Below, piece after piece: positions 34,692-41,762 of a DNA stretch of 64,000 nt. Source of the DNA: Berryella intestinalis. Its GTDB lineage: Bacteria > Actinomycetota > Coriobacteriia > Coriobacteriales > Eggerthellaceae. Location of the stretch: assembly GCF_000814825.1 (NCBI RefSeq), contig NZ_CP009302.1, forward strand, positions 620,001-684,000. Direction: 5' to 3'. Below the pieces are notes generated by a model. That model saw only the letters and a program-made list of their open reading frames with translations, was not told where the DNA came from and ran no database searches. The position numbers were made by a program, and so were the translations under genes. Numbering within the stretch: position 1 is the stretch's first letter; each line of letters opens with the position of its first letter.

Positions 34692-35723
34692 ATGTTGTTC
34701 GAGGTGTATGGCGATCACGCGCTATACCAGTGGCTTGGCTGGGCGATGGTGTTTTGCGGGCTGATCCTGCTGAACGAGGTCGCACGGCGCTCCAAGGCGG
34801 GCGGTATCTTCATGTTCGTCGCCCTGCCCATCGCGATGACCGTGTACTGCGTCGTCGTGACCGCTGCGGCGGGCGCGGGGCTGGATTGGGGCGTGAACAA
34901 CCCCACGGTGGTGTTCCAGAACGGCTGGTTCCACTACGCGAAGGTGTATGCGGCCCTGGCCGGCTGCGTCGGCTTCATGATCCTGAAGTACCGATGGGGC
35001 AGGCTCGGGAAGTCGCAGATGTTCAAGTGCTTCCCGTTCGTGATCGTGGCGATCAACATCCTCATCGCTGTGATCTCGGATTTCGAGTCGGCGGCCCATT
35101 TCTTCACCGGGGATTTCTTCATGCAGAACGGTTCGCCGGTGTGGGTCACCTCCGAGCACGCGACCCAGGTGTGCGGCTGGAACAACGTGTTCAACGGGAT
35201 AGCGGGCATCCTCAACATCTTCTGCATGACGGGCTGGTGGGGCATCTACGTCTCCAAGAAGAAGCACGACATGCTGTGGCCCGATATGACGTGGGTGTTC
35301 ATCATCTCCTACGACCTGTGGAACTTCTGCTACACCTACAACTGCCTGCCCAACCACGCTTGGTACTGCGGCTTGGCCCTGCTTCTGGCTCCGACGGTTG
35401 CCAACGCGCTGTGGAACAAGGGCGCCTGGATCCAGAACCGCGCGTACACGCTGGCGATCTGGTGCATGTTCGCGCAGGTGTTCCCGACGTTCCAGATCAG
35501 CTTCCCCGACATGGGCGTCGATAGCATCTTCGCGGTCCAGTCGACCCTGAACGCGACGACGAACACCACGGTGTCGCTGATCGCGCTTGCGGCTAACGTC
35601 GCGGCTTTGGGCTACGTGGCCTACCGCGCCAAGAAGCTCGGCGTCAACCCGTACACCCACGAGGTGTTCACCGGCACGCGCGACTTCGACCGCGCGATGG
35701 AGCGCCGCGAGGCTGCCGCCTAG
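34692..35723 (+). CDS. Polytopic membrane protein, first gene of the respiratory operon (DUF5692-like)
   Basis: A 343-residue protein with about nine or ten membrane helices, starting after AAGGAGG. It has conserved-looking aromatic and Cys/His-rich segments such as WNFCYTYNCLPNHAWYCG and EHATQVCGWNNVFNG. No haem c motif is present. I connect it tentatively with the DUF5692 family that recurs beside flavoprotein reductases in Eggerthellaceae. It may be a quinol-linked membrane partner, or a transporter for the electron acceptor. The ribosome-binding site and 50-70 bp gene spacing place it in one operon with the cytochrome gene downstream. Confidence 0.6.
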   Translation: MLFEVYGDHALYQWLGWAMVFCGLILLNEVARRSKAGGIFMFVALPIAMTVYCVVVTAAAGAGLDWGVNNPTVVFQNGWFHYAKVYAALAGCVGFMILKYRWGRLGKSQMFKCFPFVIVAINILIAVISDFESAAHFFTGDFFMQNGSPVWVTSEHATQVCGWNNVFNGIAGILNIFCMTGWWGIYVSKKKHDMLWPDMTWVFIISYDLWNFCYTYNCLPNHAWYCGLALLLAPTVANALWNKGAWIQNRAYTLAIWCMFAQVFPTFQISFPDMGVDSIFAVQSTLNATTNTTVSLIALAANVAALGYVAYRAKKLGVNPYTHEVFTGTRDFDRAMERREAAA

Positions 35724-35780
35724 GTCCGATGTCGGTTGCCCCTGCCGCTTTGTGCGGCAGGGGTGGGAGAAAGGGAAGCT

Positions 35781-36431
35781 ATGCCTGATAAGAAGACGGC
35801 TTCGCCCGCTGCGGCGGAAAGCCTCGGGAAGCGGCCGCGGAGAGGCGGTCCGCGCTGGGCGATCGTCGGCTGCATCGCAGCCGTCGTGGTGGCGGTGGGC
35901 GTCGGGTTCAACGTATGGCATGCGACGCCGCAGTTCTGCAACGCGATCTGCCATCAGCCCATGGATTCGTACGTCGAAGGGTACCTGAACAGCGACCAGC
36001 CCATCATGGCCGCGCATCGCGAGGCGAACGTGAGCTGCCTTGACTGCCATCCGGCGACGTTGAAAGAGCAGGTCGCCGAAGCGGTTTCGTGGGCTCGGGG
36101 CGACTTCGAGACGGACGCTCGGGGCAAGCTCGCGGCGGAGGGCATCTCGTTCGACTACAAGAAGTGCGCAAGCGGCGGATGCCACGATTTCGAGGCGATC
36201 GCCGCCTCGACCCAGGATTGGGGCGGTCGCAAGGGCGTGAACCCGCATTTCAGCCACCAGTACTACGGGGGAGAGGATTCGGGCGAGGTTCTGTCCGGGT
36301 CGATGGGCGCCTACGCGATGGACTGCTCGTACTGCCATTCGTCGCACGGCACCTCCCAGATGTGGTGCAACGGCTGCCATGATTTCAAGACGCCGGACGG
36401 CTGGGAGAACCCGGCTGCGTTGCGGCGGTAG
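35781..36431 (+). CDS. Membrane-anchored five-haem cytochrome c (NapC/NrfH-like)
   Basis: A 216-residue protein. One N-terminal helix (about 26-45) anchors it with the rest outside. Five haem-binding motifs are seen: CNAICH (53-58, CX3CH), CLDCH (86-90), CASGGCH (129-135, CX4CH), CSYCH (182-186) and CNGCH (196-200). NapC/NrfH quinol dehydrogenases have four CXXCH sites, so this is a longer variant with two unusual spacings. It should take electrons from menaquinol and pass them outward to the FMN lipoprotein and the flavoprotein encoded next. Start ATG 35781 follows AAGGGAAG. Confidence 0.82.
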   Translation: MPDKKTASPAAAESLGKRPRRGGPRWAIVGCIAAVVVAVGVGFNVWHATPQFCNAICHQPMDSYVEGYLNSDQPIMAAHREANVSCLDCHPATLKEQVAEAVSWARGDFETDARGKLAAEGISFDYKKCASGGCHDFEAIAASTQDWGGRKGVNPHFSHQYYGGEDSGEVLSGSMGAYAMDCSYCHSSHGTSQMWCNGCHDFKTPDGWENPAALRR

Positions 36432-36444
36432 GGAAGGGGGAGTT

Positions 36445-36936
36445 ATGCTTAAACCCCAGGTTATCGTATTGGGGGGCGTGAGCGTCGCCATGGCCGCGGG
36501 CCTTGTGGGCTGCGGTGCGTCGTTCGAGGGCTCCGGCTCCAAAGACGCCGCCAGCGCCGAGCAGCTGGCCATCCATACGCCGAACACCTGGATCGACCGG
36601 GCCCCGCTCGAGCAGAGGACGGCGAGCGGATCGTATGCCGACGGCACCTACACGGGCGTTGCAAAGGGTATGGACGGGCTGATCACCGTCACGTTGCAGG
36701 TGAAGGGAAACGTCATCACCTGCACGCAGATGACCCAGGAGGGCGAGACCCAGAGCGTAGGGGGCTACGAGGCCATCCGCGACGGGGTGTATGCCCGCAT
36801 GATCGATGCGGCCCAGGATAGCGAGATCGACGCGATCTCGGGCGCCACCATCACGACGCAGGCCGTGCGCGACGCCGTCGCCGATGCGCTTTCCCAGGCT
36901 TCGGCCGCCTCGGCCGGCGCGCAGAAGGAGGGCTAG
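36445..36936 (+). CDS. FMN-binding lipoprotein
   Basis: A 163-residue exported lipoprotein. The signal peptide ends in the lipobox LVGC with Cys23. After a linker of about 40 residues, an FMN-binding domain contains DAISGATIT at 129-137; Thr137 fits the covalent flavinylation site used by ApbE. SYADGTYTGVAKGMDGLITV is the family's first beta segment. The covalent flavin would carry electrons at the cell surface between the cytochrome and the flavoprotein reductase. No apbE gene is present in this window. It lies 13 bp after the cytochrome gene, and the next gene starts two bases after its stop. Confidence 0.85.
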   Translation: MLKPQVIVLGGVSVAMAAGLVGCGASFEGSGSKDAASAEQLAIHTPNTWIDRAPLEQRTASGSYADGTYTGVAKGMDGLITVTLQVKGNVITCTQMTQEGETQSVGGYEAIRDGVYARMIDAAQDSEIDAISGATITTQAVRDAVADALSQASAASAGAQKEG

Positions 36937-36938
36937 AC

Positions 36939-38783
36939 ATGCCTGATAACGGACAGGAACAGAAAAACGGCTGCTCCCGCCGCGACTTTCTGGGGATGGC
37001 GCTCGCTGCGACCGCCGGTGCGGTGGCGGCGAACGCGGCGCCCTTGAACGCCTTCGCGGTCGAGCAGGGATTCATTGGCGACTGGTCGGCCGACGGCTCG
37101 CATACCGTGGCCGTTCCCGACAGCGCGGCGGGAAACGGGTCGGGCGGCGGGGATGCGACGTACCGCGACCACTTCGCCGGCGCTTTTCCGGCAAACGACG
37201 CGACCCCCATCCCTCCGCGCCCGGTTCCCGCATCGTGGGACCTCGAGTGCGACATCGTCGTCGTGGGCGCGGGCGGCGGCGGGCTGAACGCGGCCGCGCG
37301 CTCCGCCGAGCTGGGCGCGAAGACCATCTGCGTGGAGTCGGCCGGGCTGCAGGGAGGAAACGCCCAGTCCGCTGGGATGTGCGCGATCCTGGGAGGGTCG
37401 CGCCTGCAAGAAGAGCGTCGCTTCGCGCTGCCCTCGTATCCCTTCGACGCCCAGAAGATGACCGACTGGGCCATGGACGAATACCACTTCGCGGCTGATC
37501 CGCTGCTCATCCACCGCATCGCCGAGGGAGGGGGCAAGTGCATCGACTGGATGGCCGACTGCGGCGTCCAGTGGAGGCTGGGCGAGGTCCCCGTGTACGT
37601 CGCCCCGAAGAACTCGACGCTCGACCACCACGTCCTGAAGATGAAGGACGCCACCGACGCGATGTTCAGCTACGGGCTTCGCAAAGGGGTCGACTTCCGT
37701 TTCCAATGCCCCGCGACGGCTCTGGTTCAAGACGGGGACGGACGCGTGGTGGGAATCTACGCGAAAGAAGGTTACGAGCGGGAGATCTCGATCCATGCGA
37801 AGAAGGCCGTCATCCTCACGGCGGGCGGTTTCTGCAACAACAAGGCACTGCTCGACAAGTACATTCCGACGGCCGCCATGGGCTGCGCATCGAGCTACCT
37901 CCCCTTGGGCGAGACGGGGGAGTGCTTCCGCATGGGCCTGGGCGTTTCGGCCGACGTGTCGGGCTTCAACAGCTCGGCGTCGTTCGACGGCGGTGTCGAC
38001 TGGGCGTCCGAGGGCGGCCAGTGGGCGCGCTTTCTGTACGACGGCATGACGCAGCTGTCGCGCCAGCCTTGGCTTACCATCGACCGTGCGGGCAACCGCC
38101 TTCGCTACATGGACTCGCGCGTGAAGAAAGACGGCGCGGCGGCGATCTATGCGCTGGGGGATCTGGCCACGGTGCAGATGACGCCTCCGGGGCATCGCTC
38201 CTACATCATCTTCGACTCGAAGTTCGAGGATCATCTGGCGGGGTTCGCCCAAGAACACTGCCGCAAGCTGATCTCTCCGGACCTCGAGCAGATCGAGAAG
38301 GTTCCCGAGCACTACCGGGACTGGCATCACGGCGTCGAGGACGCCATCGAGGCCGACGTGCTGAAGAAGCGCGACACGCTCGAAGAGCTCGAAGCCGATC
38401 TGGGCTTCGGCGAGGGGATCCTGGTCGGCGCCGTGGAGAAGTGGAACGAATGCTGCCGCAAGGGTAAGGACGATTTCATGTATCCCATGCCCGAAGAGTG
38501 GCTGCACGAGGTGGCGACCCCGCCGTTTTACGGGTGCCGGATCGGCGGCAACCTGTACGGCACGAAGGCCGGCCTCATGATCAACGACCGCATGCAGGTT
38601 GTCAGCACGTCGGGCCGCGTTATCCCCGGCCTGTACGCCGGCTGGCATACGGCGGGCGGCGCGTGCGGCGAGAACTCGTATGTGGGCGATGTCATCCTGG
38701 GATCTCTTCTGGGCGACGTGAGTCTGGCGTTTTGCGGCGGGTACCTGTGCGGGACGTTCGCCAACGACGCGGAACTCGATTAG
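36939..38783 (+). CDS. Tat-exported FAD-dependent reductase (fumarate reductase-like flavoprotein)
   Basis: A 614-residue flavoprotein. The twin-arginine signal SRRDFLGM is at 13-20 and is followed by an Ala-rich hydrophobic stretch. The FAD-binding Rossmann segment VVVGAGGGGLNAAARSAE lies at about 105-122. The body matches the FAD_binding_2 family of fumarate, urocanate and related reductases. The C-terminal flavin region reads HTAGGACGENSYVGD where classical fumarate reductases have a GxNRxGG segment. The Arg that holds the substrate carboxylate appears to be Ser, so fumarate is an unlikely substrate. No haem or FMN domain is fused to it; those functions are separate genes upstream. The physiological acceptor is unknown. 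Confidence 0.87.
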   Translation: MPDNGQEQKNGCSRRDFLGMALAATAGAVAANAAPLNAFAVEQGFIGDWSADGSHTVAVPDSAAGNGSGGGDATYRDHFAGAFPANDATPIPPRPVPASWDLECDIVVVGAGGGGLNAAARSAELGAKTICVESAGLQGGNAQSAGMCAILGGSRLQEERRFALPSYPFDAQKMTDWAMDEYHFAADPLLIHRIAEGGGKCIDWMADCGVQWRLGEVPVYVAPKNSTLDHHVLKMKDATDAMFSYGLRKGVDFRFQCPATALVQDGDGRVVGIYAKEGYEREISIHAKKAVILTAGGFCNNKALLDKYIPTAAMGCASSYLPLGETGECFRMGLGVSADVSGFNSSASFDGGVDWASEGGQWARFLYDGMTQLSRQPWLTIDRAGNRLRYMDSRVKKDGAAAIYALGDLATVQMTPPGHRSYIIFDSKFEDHLAGFAQEHCRKLISPDLEQIEKVPEHYRDWHHGVEDAIEADVLKKRDTLEELEADLGFGEGILVGAVEKWNECCRKGKDDFMYPMPEEWLHEVATPPFYGCRIGGNLYGTKAGLMINDRMQVVSTSGRVIPGLYAGWHTAGGACGENSYVGDVILGSLLGDVSLAFCGGYLCGTFANDAELD

Positions 38784-38796
38784 GAAGGGGTGGAGT

Positions 38797-39525
38797 ATGT
38801 CTGCAGATCTGAAGAAAGGCGCCGCCCCGTTCGGGTCGGTGTTCCTCGGGGGGTTGGTGATCGCCCTGCTCGCGCGCATCGGGGTGTTCGCGCTTGACGC
38901 GGTCGGAGCGTTCTCGTACAGCTACCGCGCGGCGACTGCGCCCTATATCCAGACGGGTTCGACGCTCGATCAGCTGTGCATGGCGCTTTCGGGCGGCACC
39001 CTGATCGGCTTCATGGTGGCGAGCGGCTTGGCGATGGCGCTTGCGGTTGCGACGGTGCTCGTGTTCGCCTACGTGTACCGCGGCGAATCGGGACGCCGGC
39101 TTGCGGGGCCTGCTTTGGTATGGGGCGTCGCGTGCGTGGCGGTGTCCTTGGTGTGCCTCGGGGTTATCGTGGCCGGTTTGTTCTCGGGCGTTCAGCTGCA
39201 CCAGATAGCCAGCAAGGGGGGCGCCGAGACGAAGATAGTGCTGCTGATGGTGCTGTTGTGCGCATCGACGTTGGTGGCGGCCGCATGCGTGGGCCTCGGC
39301 TCGGCGCTTCAGGGCGCTGCGAAAGGCTGGTTCAGGCGCGTGATGGCCAGGTTCGCGGTGTGCGGGGCTCTGGTTTGCGTGTTCACGGCCGGGTCGTTCG
39401 GGGCGATCAACGCCGAGAGCGTTTCCCTTCCGTGGGTGATCGGATGGACGCTGTGCGCGATTGCGCTGAACGTCGGGATGATCGCGCTGTTCTCGCGCGA
39501 AACCGATCGCGGGGCTTCTCGGTAG
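38797..39525 (+). CDS. Polytopic membrane protein, last gene of the respiratory operon
   Basis: A 242-residue membrane protein with about six or seven hydrophobic helices, starting 13 bp after the flavoprotein gene with GAAGGGGTGGAG before the ATG. There is no recognised domain. A loop with FSYSYRAATAPYIQTGSTLDQL lies outside or inside between helices 1 and 2. Its position suggests a part in substrate transport or anchoring of the complex. The gene ends before a terminator. Confidence 0.6.
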   Translation: MSADLKKGAAPFGSVFLGGLVIALLARIGVFALDAVGAFSYSYRAATAPYIQTGSTLDQLCMALSGGTLIGFMVASGLAMALAVATVLVFAYVYRGESGRRLAGPALVWGVACVAVSLVCLGVIVAGLFSGVQLHQIASKGGAETKIVLLMVLLCASTLVAAACVGLGSALQGAAKGWFRRVMARFAVCGALVCVFTAGSFGAINAESVSLPWVIGWTLCAIALNVGMIALFSRETDRGASR

Positions 39526-39576
39526 GAGGGTTTCCCCGAAGGCCTTGCCGAGGGTTCCTCCGGTAGGTTCGGCGAA

Positions 39577-39613
39577 AAACGGCTCCGGTGCTGGTTGCGC
39601 CGGAGCCGTTTTG
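39577..39613. terminator. Bidirectional terminator ending the respiratory operon
   Basis: AAAAACGGCTCCGG and CCGGAGCCGTTTTG form a hairpin with A- and T-rich ends, about 50 bp after the last operon gene. It could also stop transcripts coming from the AbiEi-like gene. Confidence 0.8.
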
Positions 39614-39649
39614 CGATCGGTGCCCAGGTTGCGCGGGTCGCTGCCGCGC

Positions 39650-39840
39650 GAATTTCCATCGTGTGGGTTGCCGTCGCGCGGACTGCCGTCGTCCGGGGCG
39701 CACCCTACGAACCGCCGTCGTTCAGGCTGCGCCGCACGAACTGCTGCCGTTCGGATCGCTTGCCGCCGCGAGAACTGCTGCCGCTCGGATCGCTCGCTGC
39801 CGCGCGAACTGCTACCGTTCGAGCCGTTGCAGCGCAGATT
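39650..39840. repeat. Degenerate 29-34-bp tandem repeats
   Basis: Units start at 39738, 39772 and 39806 with an exact 34-bp period (GAACTGCTGCCGTTCGGATC-like). At least three shorter, more degenerate units precede them at roughly 29-31-bp spacing (starting near 39650, 39681 and 39709). The array fills the gap between the terminator and the 3' end of the AbiEi-like gene and may extend into its last codons. Confidence 0.6.
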
Positions 39841-39844
39841 GCGG

Positions 39845-40465
39845 TCACGCGAGCCGCTTGCCTTGCCTGCCGCGCGCCGCCATGCGGGCTGCTCGTTTCC
39901 TCTGCCGCGCGAAGCCCCTTTCCGTATCCGCCCTCTCCACGCGGGTGATGTATCCGCGATGCATCGCCTCGACAAGTGCTTCTCGCGCTTGGTTGATCCC
40001 CATGGTCGTAGATGCGGATATGATGGCGTCGGTGATAGGCTGGCAGGGAATTCCCTTTATCGACACGGGATCGATTTCGCGTGATCGGATGATCTTCACG
40101 CTGGCGGGAGCGGCTTCGCTCGATTGGATTATTTCTGCGCTGATATCGATGGTTCGACGTACCCGTTTCGGCGTTGCGACCCATATTGCCGAGGTGTCGG
40201 TTGGGGTGAGGTCGAGCAGCGCGACAACGGATTCGCCGTAAAGGAGCGCTTCGTCGCCAACCGCTTTTACGGCGATAGCGTAGGGCGCTTCGGGTTGCGG
40301 AGGCCACACGGATACGCGGTAGACGCCCCGTGCGACGCGCGTGAACCTTCCCATGCGCGCTTGTTGCACGAGCTCGGCGTTGGACATACCCAGCTCTGCC
40401 GCCTGGGCGGATGTTATCAGCCCGAAGCCGTCGACTGCATCGTATATGCGGGTTGCTTTCGTCAT
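39845..40465 (-). CDS. AbiEi-type antitoxin-like transcriptional regulator
   Basis: A 206-residue protein. The N-terminal winged helix (YDAVDGFGLITSAQAAELGM) and the following LVQQARMGRFTRVARGVYRV match the AbiEi_4 antitoxin N-terminal domain of type IV toxin-antitoxin systems. The C-terminal domain carries IRSREIDPVSIKGIPCQPIT. The tail is basic. The AbiEii toxin gene normally follows, but no such gene is found; only tandem repeats and a terminator lie downstream. There is no ribosome-binding site. A palindromic site covers the promoter and the ATG. Confidence 0.78.
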   Translation of the reverse strand: MTKATRIYDAVDGFGLITSAQAAELGMSNAELVQQARMGRFTRVARGVYRVSVWPPQPEAPYAIAVKAVGDEALLYGESVVALLDLTPTDTSAIWVATPKRVRRTIDISAEIIQSSEAAPASVKIIRSREIDPVSIKGIPCQPITDAIISASTTMGINQAREALVEAMHRGYITRVERADTERGFARQRKRAARMAARGRQGKRLA

Positions 40466-40499
40466 GTCAAAAGTATAGCGAGTTCACTATACTTTTGAC
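40466..40499 (-). promoter_or_regulatory. Palindromic operator/promoter of the AbiEi-like gene
   Basis: GTCAAAAGTATAG (40466-40478) and CTATACTTTTGAC (40487-40499) are perfect inverted copies with an 8-bp gap. On the minus strand the promoter-proximal copy contains TATACT, six bases before the ATG at 40465. Transcription would start at or next to the start codon, giving a leaderless mRNA. AbiEi proteins are known to bind inverted repeats in their own promoters. Confidence 0.65.
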
Positions 40500-40522
40500 C
40501 TATTTTTGCGTAAGGGGTTTTT

Positions 40523-40648
40523 ACAGTTATGCGGCGAATCACAGTTGTAGGGAAAAGTGCAGTTGTGTGGAGGGTTGCGATTGTAGGGAGAATTGCAGCT
40601 ATGTGGAGAGTTGCGGTTGTAGGGAGAATCGCAATTGTGGGGCGAAGG
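40523..40648. repeat. Seven tandem copies of an 18-bp repeat
   Basis: Seven back-to-back 18-bp units run from 40523 to 40648. The consensus is close to GCAGTTGTAGGGAGAATT, with two to seven changes per copy. Alternate units are more alike (TGTAGGGAGAAT versus TGTGTGGAGAGT), pointing to an older 36-bp doubling. The minus strand could encode a six-residue Asn/Ser/Pro-rich repeat, but no ribosome-binding site or family feature supports a gene. Confidence 0.7.
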
Positions 40649-40756
40649 TTTTGTTTTCCGCCAATGTTGTCGGCGGCCTTCACTTTCCGTGCGAACAGTC
40701 CATAATCGGATGCGGACGAAGATTCTTTTTCGAGCAGCTTTTCGAGGAGCGCAAGC

Positions 40757-41044
40757 ATGGCGGAAGTTTTGGAAGCGCTGATGTTGGTCAGCTTCGGCCT
40801 TTCGTGGCCTTTGAACGCATGGAAGGGGTACAAAGCCGCAACCGCTGCGGGAACGAGCTGGCAGTTCATCGGCCTCATCACGTTCGGATACCTGGCGGGC
40901 ATCGCCGCGAAGTTCGCGTCGGGCCAGATCACCTGGGTGCTTGCAGTGTATCTGGCCAACCTCGTGGCTCTGGGTGCGAACTGGGCCGTGTACTTCCGCA
41001 ATCGCCGCCTCGATGCCCGGCGCGAAGCGGCATCGGCGGCTTAA
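40757..41044 (+). CDS. Small three-helix membrane protein (PQ-loop/SemiSWEET-like)
   Basis: A 95-residue protein with three hydrophobic helices (about 3-20, 33-53 and 57-79) and a basic C-terminal tail (RNRRLDARRE). The segment SWPLNAWKGYKAATAAGTSW after helix 1 resembles the PQ-loop region of SemiSWEET-type sugar transporters, which also have three helices. The resemblance is modest. GAGGA precedes the ATG. The gene is convergent with nrdG; their stop codons share the four bases TTAA at 41041-41044. Confidence 0.6.
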   Translation: MAEVLEALMLVSFGLSWPLNAWKGYKAATAAGTSWQFIGLITFGYLAGIAAKFASGQITWVLAVYLANLVALGANWAVYFRNRRLDARREAASAA

Positions 41045-41595
41045 TCCATGGTGTGGGTCGAGTAGACCTGCTGATCCTGCCAAAGCTGCACGCTTCCCGC
41101 TTCGAGCGTCGCCGGAACGTCGATGATGCGCTGGTTTTCCGACCCCCTGAACCGAAGGGTGATGTTTTTCAGCTCTTCGACGAAGGGGCCGTCGACCAGG
41201 ATGTCGATGCGCTCCAGGATGCTGTTGGTGAAGGGCGTGTGGCGCGGGCTTGCGGGATCGGTTAGATCCTCGTAGAGATCCCCGGTGTAGATCCAGATGG
41301 TCTTGGCGCTGCCGTAGCGGCTTCGTACCGCTTCGATCAGCTCGAGCACGCCCTTCTGGTTGCGCGGCTCCATCGGTTCTCCGCCGAGGATGGAAAGCCC
41401 CTCGACGTAGGGGGGCTCAAGGCTGTCGACGACGCGGTCCAGCACCGCGTCGTCGAACTCGTCGCCGTAATCGAACGACCAGGTCTCGCGCTGGAAGCAA
41501 TGCTTGCAGCGGTGGGTGCACCCCGACACGAACACCGATGTGCGCACACCTTCGCCGTTGGCGATGTCGAAGAACTTCACGTTTCCGTATTTCAC
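41041..41595 (-). CDS. nrdG: Anaerobic ribonucleotide reductase activating protein
   Basis: A 184-residue radical SAM enzyme that makes the glycyl radical on NrdD. The iron-sulfur motif CTHRCKHC (Cys26, Cys30, Cys33) is complete. GGEP (in SILGGEPM) is the SAM-binding segment. The start ATG at 41595 has an AGGTGAT site upstream. It lies 167 bp after nrdD, separated by a hairpin and a tandem repeat, and is probably cotranscribed. Confidence 0.95.
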   Translation of the reverse strand: MKYGNVKFFDIANGEGVRTSVFVSGCTHRCKHCFQRETWSFDYGDEFDDAVLDRVVDSLEPPYVEGLSILGGEPMEPRNQKGVLELIEAVRSRYGSAKTIWIYTGDLYEDLTDPASPRHTPFTNSILERIDILVDGPFVEELKNITLRFRGSENQRIIDVPATLEAGSVQLWQDQQVYSTHTMD

Positions 41596-41619
41596 AAGAT
41601 CACCTGGCTTTTAAGAGGA

Positions 41620-41756
41620 GCGCCCCGCCTCTCTTTCGGGGAAACGGGGCGCATGGTGAGGCGGTTGGGTAGCGCGGTGGGCGCGGTCCTGTTGTTGGGT
41701 AGCGCGGCGCGCGCAGTCCTGCGGGTGGATAGCGCAGTGGGCGCGGTTCTGCGGGT
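41620..41756. repeat. Hairpin and three 30-bp tandem repeats between nrdD and nrdG
   Basis: Three 30-bp units start at 41667, 41697 and 41727 (GGGTAGCGCGGTGGGCGCGG-like) with an exact 30-bp period. Next to them, GCGCCCCG (41620-41627) and CGGGGCGC (41645-41652) form an 8-bp hairpin. The array lies in the transcript between the nrdD stop and the nrdG start and could tune the ratio of the two proteins. Confidence 0.6.
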
Positions 41757-41762
41757 CCGGGG

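Noticed and set aside
36939-38783. Classical fumarate reductase (frdA or fccA)
   Set aside because: The C-terminal Arg of the substrate pocket is missing and there is no fused haem domain or frdBC. I kept the call at family level.
39845-40465. Complete AbiE type IV toxin-antitoxin system
   Set aside because: No AbiEii-like nucleotidyltransferase is encoded downstream or nearby, so only the antitoxin-like gene is called.
40466-40660. CRISPR array near the AbiEi-like gene
   Set aside because: The units are 18 bp with no spacers, so this is a tandem repeat. No cas gene is present in the window.
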